From: JAKOQB01 sp036824465
GTDB lineage: Bacteria; Pseudomonadota; Gammaproteobacteria; Burkholderiales; Burkholderiaceae_F
Assembly: GCA_036824465.1 (NCBI GenBank)
Contig: DAITAC010000123.1
Location: 1 to 10,535 of the forward strand
Direction: 5' to 3'
Length of the DNA: 10,535 nucleotides
Shown piece by piece: positions 1 to 7,190 of this stretch; the stretch's first letter is position 1, and each line of letters opens with the position of its first letter. The notes below the pieces were generated by a model. That model had not been told where the DNA came from, searched no databases, and worked only from the letters and a program-made list of their open reading frames with translations. The position numbers and the translations under genes were made by a program.

Positions 1-287
1 CCGGCGTCGTTTGCGGTCAATTCGATCTCATCATGGGCAGCGATCTGCTGTACGAGCGTGATGAGAACGCGTCGCTTGCCGGATTCGTCGCGCGCCATGC
101 ATCTGCTGCTGCAGAGGTGTGGATCATCGACCCGGACCGCAGCAACCGGCCGGCTTTCAATCGGCAGATGGCAGCCGAGGGTTTCCTGATGCGCGAGGAA
201 CGGCTGAACACACCGGCGTCGGTCGGCGCCGCCGCCTACAAAGGGCGTGTACTGGTCTATCGACGCGACCCGGCGGCGATCGCATGA
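1..287 (+). CDS. Class I SAM-dependent methyltransferase, C-terminal part (5' end outside window)
   Basis: The reading frame is open from base 3 to the TGA at 285-287 and enters from beyond the left edge, so only about 94 C-terminal residues are visible. The segment FDLIMGSDLLYE matches the strand-4/post-motif II region of class I Rossmann methyltransferases, especially the lysine/ETFB methyltransferase-like group (Methyltransf_16), where an aspartate in a (G/A)SD(L/V)(L/V)Y(E/D) string sits near the SAM/substrate pocket. A later strand, EVWIIDPDRSNRP, and an ending in VLVYRR fit the last strands of such a fold. The SAM-binding glycine motif would lie outside the window, so cofactor and substrate cannot be judged directly. 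An internal ATG at 33 lies within the domain core and is not the start. The gene converges on the STAND gene. Confidence 0.7.
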   Translation, partial: GVVCGQFDLIMGSDLLYERDENASLAGFVARHASAAAEVWIIDPDRSNRPAFNRQMAAEGFLMREERLNTPASVGAAAYKGRVLVYRRDPAAIA

Positions 288-313
288 ATCGATCTCTCGA
301 TCAGTCATGACAA

Positions 314-333
314 TGATCCCGTCGTCGGGACCA
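314..333. terminator. Imperfect hairpin between convergent genes
   Basis: TGATCCC and GGGACCA pair with one mismatch around a six-base loop (GTCGTC). The position, 26 bases after the methyltransferase stop and about 48 bases beyond the STAND stop, suits a bidirectional terminator. There is no clear T-run on either side, so this is a weak call. The rest of 288-380 shows nothing else recognisable. Confidence 0.3.
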
Positions 334-380
334 TCATCATTGCGCTCTTGAGTTGGAATCAGACCGGAACGAGGCCCTGC

Positions 381-3300
381 CTACTGTCCCTTCGCCTCGG
401 CAATGCGATTGCCGAGGTGTGCGACGCTACGCATTTCGCGCAGTTCGGGCGGCAGCGAGTTGAAAAGGCCGCGCGCCTCATCGAGCAGCGTCTTACCCTG
501 CTCCGGATTGGCTAGCGCGGCGGCATAGAGCACACCGGCCATCTCCGATTTCACCGTCTGGTTTTCCTTGTTCTTCGCACCGTAACCGCGATACAGCTCG
601 AGCACGGGCTCGATCGTTTGCCGCGCTTCACTGAGGCGCCCCAATCTTGCAAGTGCAGCCGCGTGCAGCGCCACTTCGACGGCCGCCTCGCGCTGCTCGA
701 ACTGATTGCGCACGGGCGTGCGCTTGCGGTAGTCGACCGTGGCGCGGAAGTGCTTCTCGGCGCCGGCGAAATCGTTCGTCCACTCGGCAGCGGTACCGAG
801 CGCAAAGCTCAGCCGGCGCAGCAGATCGGTCTGTTGTTGTCGAGAGAATTCGGCTTCCGGCTTCAGTTTCTCGACCTGGATGCGCGCACTGTCGGCCAGG
901 CTGCGGGTGCTCGCGAAGTCACCCAGGCTCAGCGCTGCCTCCACCTTCACGACCTCGAGAAACGCCGCCCAGTACGCGTAATCGTATGTCCCCGCCGGAA
1001 TGCCTTTGAGAGCGACATTGAAATAGCGCAGGGCGTCGGCGTTGTAGGAATTCGCGCGCTGGATATCTCCCAGTTCGGCCGCGAGATTACCCGCGAGGGT
1101 GCGATTGAAGGAATACGCTCCCGCGACCATCCCCGATTTGGCCGTCATCGGTTCGAGCACGCTGGCTTCTTCCAGCTTGGCCATCGCGGCCCGCACGCGT
1201 CCCAGTGCCAGCAGGGAGCGGTGCGCACCTTCACGTGCGACGCTCAGGTTGTTCCAGGCAATCATGTTCGACGGGTCGACCCGCAGCAGCATGGTCCAAT
1301 CGCGCGCCGAATCATCCGCCCGCGCCTGCGCTTCGGCCGGACGGAACGCGGTCCCCGCGAGGCGGGCCAGATTGATGGCTAGTAGTGCCCGGCCGCGCAG
1401 CGCCAGCATGTGGGTCGGGTTACGGTCGAGTACCATTGATGCGACGCCGATTCCCTCCGTGCCGACCGCTTCGGCCTCGTCGTTGCGGCCCTGGATCGTC
1501 AGGCTTTCCGATAACCAGGATGAGGTGATGCTGAAGTTGGCCGCGGCGTCGAGGTCCTTCAACTGCAGGTCATCGATGCTACGGAACATCGCCAGCGAGC
1601 GTTGCAGGGTTGGGGTCGCCAGATCGTCGCGGTTCTGTCGCATCTGAAAGAAACCGAGCTGCGTCAGCGCCAGCCCGTAGGTGCGCCGCGCCGTCACCGA
1701 TGCCCCCGGTGCTTCGGCCACCGGTTTGATGACTTCGACCGCGCGCTCGGCCGGCGGCAACGCATCGATCGATAGGCCGGAGCTGTCGATGACGCGGCCC
1801 TTGGCTGCAAGACCCAGAGATAGGCCGATCGCGGTCGCTTCCGACGTATCTCCGTCCTTCTGCAAGGCATCAAGCGTCTTGATCGCATCATCGAGCACCG
1901 GGCCAGCCTCGGCCAGCTTGCCCTGTGTGCGCAGCGCCGCTCCGTAACGCACCAATGCCAGCGAACGATTGCGATCGGTCTCCTTTGTGCGCAGCTCGCG
2001 CGGCAGCCCCTGGTAGTAGTCGACCGCGCGGCGCGCCAGCTCGGCGACGATGTCGAGACGGCCGACGGGCTCCAGTTCGCGATAGAAGTCGTCGAGCAGA
2101 TAGACGATCAGCCGCTCGCTTTCGCCGCGTGCGGTCTCCGCCATCTGGCGCGTCGCCTGCGCGCGGTGCATGCCGATGAAGCCGAACACACTGGCGGCGA
2201 CAGCGACGAGGGCAAGAACCGCGCAGCCGGCGGCGATCTGCCGTGCACGAACGAGCGCCTTGCGCGTGGCTTCTTCGCGTGCGCGCTGCGCGGCAAGTTT
2301 TCTTTCTGCTTCTTCCAGCGCCTCGCGCTCGAGCCGCAGTTCGCGGCTTGCCTTGACCACGCCGCACAACACATCGTGCGTGAGCTCGACGCGGCGCACG
2401 TCGAGTCGCTCTTCGATGCGCAGCAATCGCCGGTTCACCAGCGTGGCGAGTGCATTAGGGGCTGCGCCGGCGGCGGCGAATGCCTTGATCACGCGCTCCT
2501 CGGCCAGGCTCTCGCGGAAGCCGGACTCGGTGAGCAACTGGTCCTCGATCACCTTGCGCACCGCCGACGGCTGGTCGGCGAGCGCGCGTTCGTAGAACTC
2601 GGCCAGGATCGTGTCGTGCGTGCCGGCCAACAGGTCGGCCGAGATCTCCGATCGGCCCTGCGCGGTGCGCGCGTTGTTGAGTTCCCGGCAGATCAAACTC
2701 AGCAGCGAGGGTTCCACTTCGGCGTTGCGCAGTTCCGCACCGCCGGCGATGAAGCGCACGATCGATTCGGCGACTTCCTGTGACACGAGTTTGCCGCCGG
2801 GCTTCATCACGGCGGCGAGCGCCTGCTGCCCGTTCATGCGCGCCAGCCGCATCCGGTTCTGCGTGATCGACGGCATCACGCCCTTCACACTCTCCAGGTG
2901 CGCGAGGTAGTCCTCGCGCAGTGCGATCAGGATGCGATAGTCGGCGCGGCTGAAGTCGAAGCGCTCGGTGATCGACTCGTCGAGGTCGAGCTTGGCTTCG
3001 AGTGCCTTGGGCAGCCGGTTCTCGACGAGATCAGCCAGATCCTCGATGAAGTGCGCGGCGCGCTGCCGGCCCGCATCATCGGCCTGCGCAAGCGTGAAGA
3101 TCTCCTCGAACTGGTCGAAGATCAGAAGCGGAATCACCGGCTTGCCGCCGGCATCGAGCAGGACGTCGTCGCGGTGGTGCAGGAATTCCCACAACGTCTC
3201 GCCCTCGACGGCCACCCCCTGCTTGGTCCATTGACCCGACGATTCGGTGGCGCGGAAGATGGCCTGCTTGATCTGCTCCGCGGGCGGCGGCGTCTCCGGC

Positions 3301-3611
3301 GAGTAGTCGATGCGCACGTACACCGGGCAGTAGCCCTCAGGCCGCAGCCTGGGGACGATGCCGGCGCGCAGGATCGAGGTCTTGCCCAGGCCCGACTGGC
3401 CGAACAGGATCGTCAGTGGCTTTCTCTGCACGCGGCGAGCGAGTTCGGCGACTTCCTCTTCGCGGCCGTGGAAGTAACCGCGCGTTTCCTCGGTGAACGA
3501 GGCGAGTCCGAGCCATGGATGCTGGGCGTCGACGGCCGACTGCACGTCGGCCGCCGGCCTGGCTTCCTGCTGCTGCCGCCCTTCGGCCGCGGGCGCGAGT
3601 TGTGCGCTCAT
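381..3611 (-). CDS. nSTAND1-type NTPase with coiled coil, membrane helix and TPR-like C-terminus
   Basis: This gene encodes 1076 residues. After a low-complexity N-terminus, residues 31-50 (HPWLGLASF...YFHGRE) form the usual entry to novel STAND NTPase 1 domains. The Walker A motif is GQSGLGKTS (71-79) and the Walker B/DQFEE motif is LLIFDQFEE (162-170). ILIALREDYL (227-236) fits the arginine-bearing strand of nSTAND1, and ELTHDVL (409-415) ends a winged-helix-like region. A charged coiled coil (about 423-457) leads into one hydrophobic helix (about 458-480). About 590 helical, TPR-like residues follow, beginning with the LLDDFYRELEPVGRLD block often found in TPR-bearing kinases and ATPases. 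STAND ATPases act as oligomerising switches, and the C-terminal repeats usually sense a trigger. The ATG at 3609-3611 overlaps the upstream TIR gene's stop and has a strong AGGAGG site; a further upstream start would run into the TIR gene. Function in this locus is inferred. Confidence 0.85.
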   Translation of the reverse strand: MSAQLAPAAEGRQQQEARPAADVQSAVDAQHPWLGLASFTEETRGYFHGREEEVAELARRVQRKPLTILFGQSGLGKTSILRAGIVPRLRPEGYCPVYVRIDYSPETPPPAEQIKQAIFRATESSGQWTKQGVAVEGETLWEFLHHRDDVLLDAGGKPVIPLLIFDQFEEIFTLAQADDAGRQRAAHFIEDLADLVENRLPKALEAKLDLDESITERFDFSRADYRILIALREDYLAHLESVKGVMPSITQNRMRLARMNGQQALAAVMKPGGKLVSQEVAESIVRFIAGGAELRNAEVEPSLLSLICRELNNARTAQGRSEISADLLAGTHDTILAEFYERALADQPSAVRKVIEDQLLTESGFRESLAEERVIKAFAAAGAAPNALATLVNRRLLRIEERLDVRRVELTHDVLCGVVKASRELRLEREALEEAERKLAAQRAREEATRKALVRARQIAAGCAVLALVAVAASVFGFIGMHRAQATRQMAETARGESERLIVYLLDDFYRELEPVGRLDIVAELARRAVDYYQGLPRELRTKETDRNRSLALVRYGAALRTQGKLAEAGPVLDDAIKTLDALQKDGDTSEATAIGLSLGLAAKGRVIDSSGLSIDALPPAERAVEVIKPVAEAPGASVTARRTYGLALTQLGFFQMRQNRDDLATPTLQRSLAMFRSIDDLQLKDLDAAANFSITSSWLSESLTIQGRNDEAEAVGTEGIGVASMVLDRNPTHMLALRGRALLAINLARLAGTAFRPAEAQARADDSARDWTMLLRVDPSNMIAWNNLSVAREGAHRSLLALGRVRAAMAKLEEASVLEPMTAKSGMVAGAYSFNRTLAGNLAAELGDIQRANSYNADALRYFNVALKGIPAGTYDYAYWAAFLEVVKVEAALSLGDFASTRSLADSARIQVEKLKPEAEFSRQQQTDLLRRLSFALGTAAEWTNDFAGAEKHFRATVDYRKRTPVRNQFEQREAAVEVALHAAALARLGRLSEARQTIEPVLELYRGYGAKNKENQTVKSEMAGVLYAAALANPEQGKTLLDEARGLFNSLPPELREMRSVAHLGNRIAEAKGQ

Positions 3612-4996
3612 CGCGCGCCTCCTGCGAGCAGTGCCTGCAGCCGCTGCACGAACTCGGGCGTGGGCTCGCCGCCCGGCTGCTGCAGGATGTGCACGGCCTT
3701 GAACTTGTCCGGCACGCGCGCGCCGCGCGGGTCGGTGGCGTCGATGCAAACGGGCAGGATGAAGATCGCCTCGTCGGCCATGTTGCGCGTGCGGTCCAGC
3801 GCATAGCTCCATTCGCGGCGGAAGTACGCCTCGAGCCGGCGTTCCGTCGCCGCGGAAATCACCGGGATGAAGTAGGAGCAGCGGGCGATGTTCTTCTGAA
3901 TCTTGCGGTCGTAGTCGTCGCCGCCCTCGAGCCGGTCCATGTCGAACCAGGTCCTGATCCCGGCGGCGTCAAATCCGGCCTTCAGTTTCTGAACGGCGGC
4001 CAGATCCTCGCGCGCATAGCTGATGAACACCGCGTTGTCCGGCATCTCGCGCTCTGGCGGCAGGACTCGCTGCGGAGCGGGGCTCATCGGGATCACCTGG
4101 GCCGGCCGGCGCCGCAAGGTCCAGCGACGATGCAGTTCGTCGACGAAATGCGCGGCGCCGCTGTACACGCGGGTGCGCACGCTCACCTGCTGCAGGAACG
4201 CCATCAGGCGCTCGTCGCCGCCGCTGTGGTCGTCGGCCAGCACCTCGCCCACGTCGCGCGGATCGGACAGCCGGCGGCGCTTGGCCATGCGCAGGAACAA
4301 GCGCGCGAGCCAGTTGGAGAAATTGCTGCCGATGATGAGCAGGTGGCTATGCTCGAGTTCGTAGAAGAGTTTCTCCGGCGTCAGGTGCTCGCTCTGCAGC
4401 GCGCACACGAACTCGAGCATGTCCTCGTCCGAGACGACGTAGGTGGGCGACGCCGAGCAGCGGCCGAGCAGGTGGTAGACCACGGGTCGCTGAAAGTGCT
4501 CGCGCTCGCTCGGCAGGTCGGCGACGCGATTCGGCGCATAGCCGATCACCTCCGTGGATTGCGCGCCGCCGAAGCGCTCGGCGTTGATCGCGTTCTCCAG
4601 CAGCGAATCAAAGGTCGTGGTGACGAAGAGATCAAAGTCGGTGATCTCGGCCAGCTGGCGCAGCGCCTTGGGCGTGGCGAAATTCGTTTCGCGCAGGATG
4701 CTGCGCAACCGCGTGTACGTGTCCTCGCGCCGGCCGCGCGCGGAGAGGAACCAGCACACCACGTCATTCAGCGTATACGGCACCGGAAGCTGCGTCGTAT
4801 CGACATTGAGCTTTGCGGCCAGCTTGTCCGCCATCCAGTCGTACAGCAGGCGCGGACCGGTTTCGGTTTCCACCGTGAGAAGTTCGGGGCCGACGATGGG
4901 AATCACCCGCTTTTCTTCAATGAAGTTGAGCAGGTCGTCCCACGCGTCCTCGTCAAGGCTCGGCGACTGGGCTTCGAGACGATGCACGTTGCTCAT
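3608..4996 (-). CDS. SIR2-like/TIR domain fusion protein
   Basis: The protein has 462 residues. Residues about 25-300 read as a divergent SIR2-like fold. VIPIVGPELL (31-40) is at the glycine-loop position, FVTTTFDSLLE (124-134) at the TTNxD position, VVYHLLG (172-178) at the KLHG position, and LLIIGSNFSNWL (219-230) matches the late GxSxxDW strand. The canonical catalytic Asn and His appear replaced (T128, L177), so this half may bind a ligand rather than cleave NAD. Residues about 321-445 are a TIR domain. They include FISYARED (324-331), WFDMDRLEGGD (350-360), a YFIPVIS strand (375-381) and YFRRE (391-395), where E395 aligns with the catalytic glutamate of NAD-cleaving TIRs. The ATG at 4994-4996 is chosen because recognisable protein starts there; the open frame extends upstream, but that stretch looks like non-coding GC-rich sequence. 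No strong ribosome site is seen. It is first in an operon with the STAND gene. Confidence 0.85.
   Translation of the reverse strand: MSNVHRLEAQSPSLDEDAWDDLLNFIEEKRVIPIVGPELLTVETETGPRLLYDWMADKLAAKLNVDTTQLPVPYTLNDVVCWFLSARGRREDTYTRLRSILRETNFATPKALRQLAEITDFDLFVTTTFDSLLENAINAERFGGAQSTEVIGYAPNRVADLPSEREHFQRPVVYHLLGRCSASPTYVVSDEDMLEFVCALQSEHLTPEKLFYELEHSHLLIIGSNFSNWLARLFLRMAKRRRLSDPRDVGEVLADDHSGGDERLMAFLQQVSVRTRVYSGAAHFVDELHRRWTLRRRPAQVIPMSPAPQRVLPPEREMPDNAVFISYAREDLAAVQKLKAGFDAAGIRTWFDMDRLEGGDDYDRKIQKNIARCSYFIPVISAATERRLEAYFRREWSYALDRTRNMADEAIFILPVCIDATDPRGARVPDKFKAVHILQQPGGEPTPEFVQRLQALLAGGAR
3618..3623 (-). promoter_or_regulatory. Strong Shine-Dalgarno site fixing the STAND start
   Basis: On the minus strand AGGAGG lies six bases before the ATG at 3611, inside the last codons of the TIR gene. 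It decides the start among several in-frame candidates and, with the ATGA stop/start overlap (3608-3611), indicates translational coupling of the two genes. Confidence 0.75.
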
Positions 4997-5285
4997 GGCC
5001 GGATCGTCCGAATTGAATGGAGCAGATCTGTGCGCTGGATCGACACGGAACTCGTTCCCCTTGATGGATCTGGCCCGCCGTGCAACCTGCGGAAGTGCGC
5101 CGCGAAGAACCGCAGCAAGGTGCTTCGAAGCGGGTGCCGCGCAGCGTAGGCGATCCGGCGTGGTTTGGGTAGGGTGGCTATGATGAATCATCCTCTTTGC
5201 AAGGGTTACCTGGGATGCAGCAGCCTGCATTGGCCACCCGCAGCCACCGCGATGGTCGATTGACCTTGATGGCTGGCCGGGACGC
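4997..5285. promoter_or_regulatory. Shared divergent regulatory region
   Basis: This 289-bp gap separates the minus-strand TIR/STAND operon from the plus-strand cyclase gene, so promoters for both should lie here. Visible elements are a perfect palindrome GCTTCGAAGC (5122-5131), an AT-rich inverted repeat ATGATGAATCAT (5180-5191) overlapping a possible -10 hexamer TATGAT (5179-5184, plus), and a small hairpin ATGCAG-CAGC-CTGCAT (5215-5230). No convincing -35 partner was found for the TATGAT. No gene is supported in the gap. Confidence 0.45.
5180..5191. repeat. Short inverted repeat, possible operator
   Basis: ATGAT-GA-ATCAT is a perfect 5-bp inverted repeat with a 2-base centre. It is notable for its low GC in a GC-rich region and because it overlaps the best -10-like hexamer upstream of the cyclase gene. 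A regulator binding here could control the divergent genes. Chance occurrence is quite possible. Confidence 0.25.
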
Positions 5286-7157
5286 GTGGCCGTGAGTGAT
5301 CGCCGGCCGGACGAACCGGACGCCTCCCCCGAAGCGTCCGTCATGCTCGCCGAGCGACACCTGCGCCGAGGCGAGCCCTTGCAGGCGTACAACGCGGCGC
5401 AGTCCGGCCTTGCGCGATGGCCCGATCATGTGCGGCTGCGCCAGCTTCAAGGCTTGGCACTTGCCCGCAGCGGGGATGTGGAGCGCGCCAACCAGCTGCT
5501 TGGAAAACTGGCCGACGAAGGTCGTGGCGACGCCGAGACGCTTAGCATGCTCGCGCGTACCCACAAGGATCTCGCGCTGGCGGCGAAAGACGCCTCAAAA
5601 CGCGCCCAGCACCTGGAGGCCGGATTCCGCCTTTACACGCGCGCCTTCGAAAACGCGCGCCGGGACGATTCAAATGCCGGTGCGTACTACGCCGGCATCA
5701 ATGCCGCGACGATGGCCGTGCTCAAGGGCGAACTCGAGCGCGCCCGCGACATCGCGCGGGAAGTCCGGGAGATCTGCGAGCGCGACGATGCGGTCGGAGA
5801 GGACGAATCGTCGCGCTATTGGAAGGAGGCAACGCTCGGCGAAGCAGCGTTGATCCTGGGCGATTCGGACGCGGCCGATTTGCACTACACGCGCGCCGCA
5901 GCGCTCGCCGGCGACCGCTTCGGGGACATGAGTTCCACGCGCCGACAAGCGCGGCTTCTCGCGGCCCACCTTCCCGGAGACGGTGCCGTCCATGCCGAGG
6001 CGCTGCGCATACCGCCTGTCCTCGTGTTCACAGGCAACATGATCGACCAGCCCGGTCGACCCGTGCCCAGGTTTCCTCCAACGATCGAGGCGGCCGTTCG
6101 CGCTGCCCTGCGGGAACGGCTCGCCGCGCTGCGACCCGTGGCTGCATACGGGTCCGCGGCGTGCGGCGCGGACATCCTCTGCCACGAAATCGTCCGCGAG
6201 ATGGGCGGCGAGACGCACATCGTCCTGCCGTTCCCGCCGGCGGAGTTTCGCAGCACGAGCATTGATTTCGCGGCCGGCAACTGGGGCGAGCGATTCGAGC
6301 GGGCACTCGCCGCAGCCGACAGCGTGACCATCGCGAGCGACCACCGCGCCAGTGGCAGCGCGGCGACGTTCGAGTACGCGAACCTGATCGTCACCGGTTT
6401 GGGCGGGCTGCGCGCAGAGGTGCTCGACACAAACCTGCGCGCGCTTGCGGTCCTGGATCCCGGAGCGATGGGCGCCGCGGGTGGCGCGGTGTCGCTGGCG
6501 TCGCTGTGGGAGAAGCGTCGCCTGGCTGTCGAGCATATCGACCTGTCCCGGCTTCGCGGTGGGAGAGCGGATCCGACTGTTGCGGTACCGGAAGGCGACG
6601 AGAGCGGCGGGCGGGTGGTGCAGCACGAAATGCGGGCGTTGCTGTTCGCAGACGCGGTGGGCTACAGCCAACTGAGCGAGGACCAGATTCCCGGCTTCAT
6701 CTCCGGATTCCTCGAGTCGGTGGCTGAGTTGAATCGGCGCACGGTCCATCGTTTCGAGCATGTCGAGACATCCGGCGACGGTCTGTATATGGTCTTCCGC
6801 AACGTGGACGACGCGGGGCACTACGCGCTGGAGTTGAGCGCACTGATGCGCGAATTCGACCGCGAGGCGTGCGGCCTTCCGCCCGGGTTCGATCTGCGCA
6901 TTGCGTTGCATTGCGGGCCGGTGCACTGCGCACGCGATCCCATCACTGGAGGCAACCTCTACACGGGTCCGCACACAAGTCGTGCGGCGCGCATCGAGCC
7001 GATCACGCCGCCGGGCCAGGTCTATGCAAGCAGCGCTTTTGCCGCCGTGGCGGCGGCGAGCGGCGTGGACGGACTCGCGATGCGTTATGTCGGGCGCATC
7101 CCGCTGGCGAAGGGATATGGGACGCTTGGCTTGTACTGCGTGCGTCCGGCCGAGTGA
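5286..7157 (+). CDS. TPR/TRAFs-binding-like, SLOG-like and class III nucleotide cyclase fusion
   Basis: The product has 623 residues from GTG 5286. A second GTG at 5292 is nine bases from a weak GGGA site and is an equally good start. Residues about 14-230 resemble the bacterial TRAFs-binding/TPR-like domain (ETLSMLARTHKDLAL at 85-99; YYAGINAATMAVL at 134-146). Residues about 243-425 look like a Rossmann/SLOG-like domain (VLVFTGNMID at 245-254, YGSAACGADIL at 288-298, HIVLPFPPAEF at 311-321). Residues about 446-620 are a class III cyclase catalytic domain. FADAVGYS (454-461) carries metal aspartate D456, and SGDGLYMVF (496-504) carries D498. SRAARIE (565-571) carries the transition-state arginine R569, although the usual Asn is Ser (S565). 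E494 lies where adenylate cyclases have a base-selecting Lys, and guanylate cyclases have Glu there. It probably makes a cyclic nucleotide in response to a ligand or partner. Divergent from the TIR/STAND operon. Confidence 0.85.
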   Translation: MAVSDRRPDEPDASPEASVMLAERHLRRGEPLQAYNAAQSGLARWPDHVRLRQLQGLALARSGDVERANQLLGKLADEGRGDAETLSMLARTHKDLALAAKDASKRAQHLEAGFRLYTRAFENARRDDSNAGAYYAGINAATMAVLKGELERARDIAREVREICERDDAVGEDESSRYWKEATLGEAALILGDSDAADLHYTRAAALAGDRFGDMSSTRRQARLLAAHLPGDGAVHAEALRIPPVLVFTGNMIDQPGRPVPRFPPTIEAAVRAALRERLAALRPVAAYGSAACGADILCHEIVREMGGETHIVLPFPPAEFRSTSIDFAAGNWGERFERALAAADSVTIASDHRASGSAATFEYANLIVTGLGGLRAEVLDTNLRALAVLDPGAMGAAGGAVSLASLWEKRRLAVEHIDLSRLRGGRADPTVAVPEGDESGGRVVQHEMRALLFADAVGYSQLSEDQIPGFISGFLESVAELNRRTVHRFEHVETSGDGLYMVFRNVDDAGHYALELSALMREFDREACGLPPGFDLRIALHCGPVHCARDPITGGNLYTGPHTSRAARIEPITPPGQVYASSAFAAVAAASGVDGLAMRYVGRIPLAKGYGTLGLYCVRPAE

Positions 7158-7168
7158 GTACTGCAATA

Positions 7169-7187
7169 CCGGCGTCGGGCCCGCCGG
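7169..7187. terminator. Hairpin between convergent cyclase and yajQ genes
   Basis: CCGGCG and CGCCGG form a perfect 6-bp stem with a 7-base loop inside the 33-bp gap between the two stop codons. Only a short CTTCT follows on the plus strand and no T-run is seen on the minus strand, so it is a plausible but weak bidirectional terminator. Confidence 0.4.
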
Positions 7188-7190
7188 CTT

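Noticed and set aside
2898..3806. Plus-strand open frame opposite the STAND NTPase domain
   Set aside because: The Walker A, DQFEE and other STAND motifs on the minus strand are unmistakable, so this frame is a shadow.
3612..3812. N-terminal extension of the STAND protein to an upstream ATG
   Set aside because: The extra residues are Arg/Ala-rich, overlap the end of the TIR gene in another frame and are not domain-like; the ATG at 3611 has an excellent ribosome site.
3515..5149. Long plus-strand open frame (544 codons) opposite the TIR gene
   Set aside because: It lies antisense to a gene with clear SIR2-like and TIR motifs; its translation is Arg/Ala/His-rich with no family resemblance, as expected in GC-rich antisense frames.
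4997..5392. N-terminal extension of the TIR protein through the intergenic gap
   Set aside because: The frame is open but the residues resemble translated non-coding GC-rich DNA and would overlap the start of the divergent cyclase gene.
5286..7157. Gene symbols such as cyaA, or PycC of Pycsar, for the cyclase
   Set aside because: The domain layout differs from both, product identity is unknown, and the adjacent TIR protein has no recognisable cyclic-nucleotide-binding domain as PycTIR does.
5670..7166. Long minus-strand open frame opposite the cyclase gene
   Set aside because: Its translation shows no domain and the plus-strand product has clear cyclase residues.
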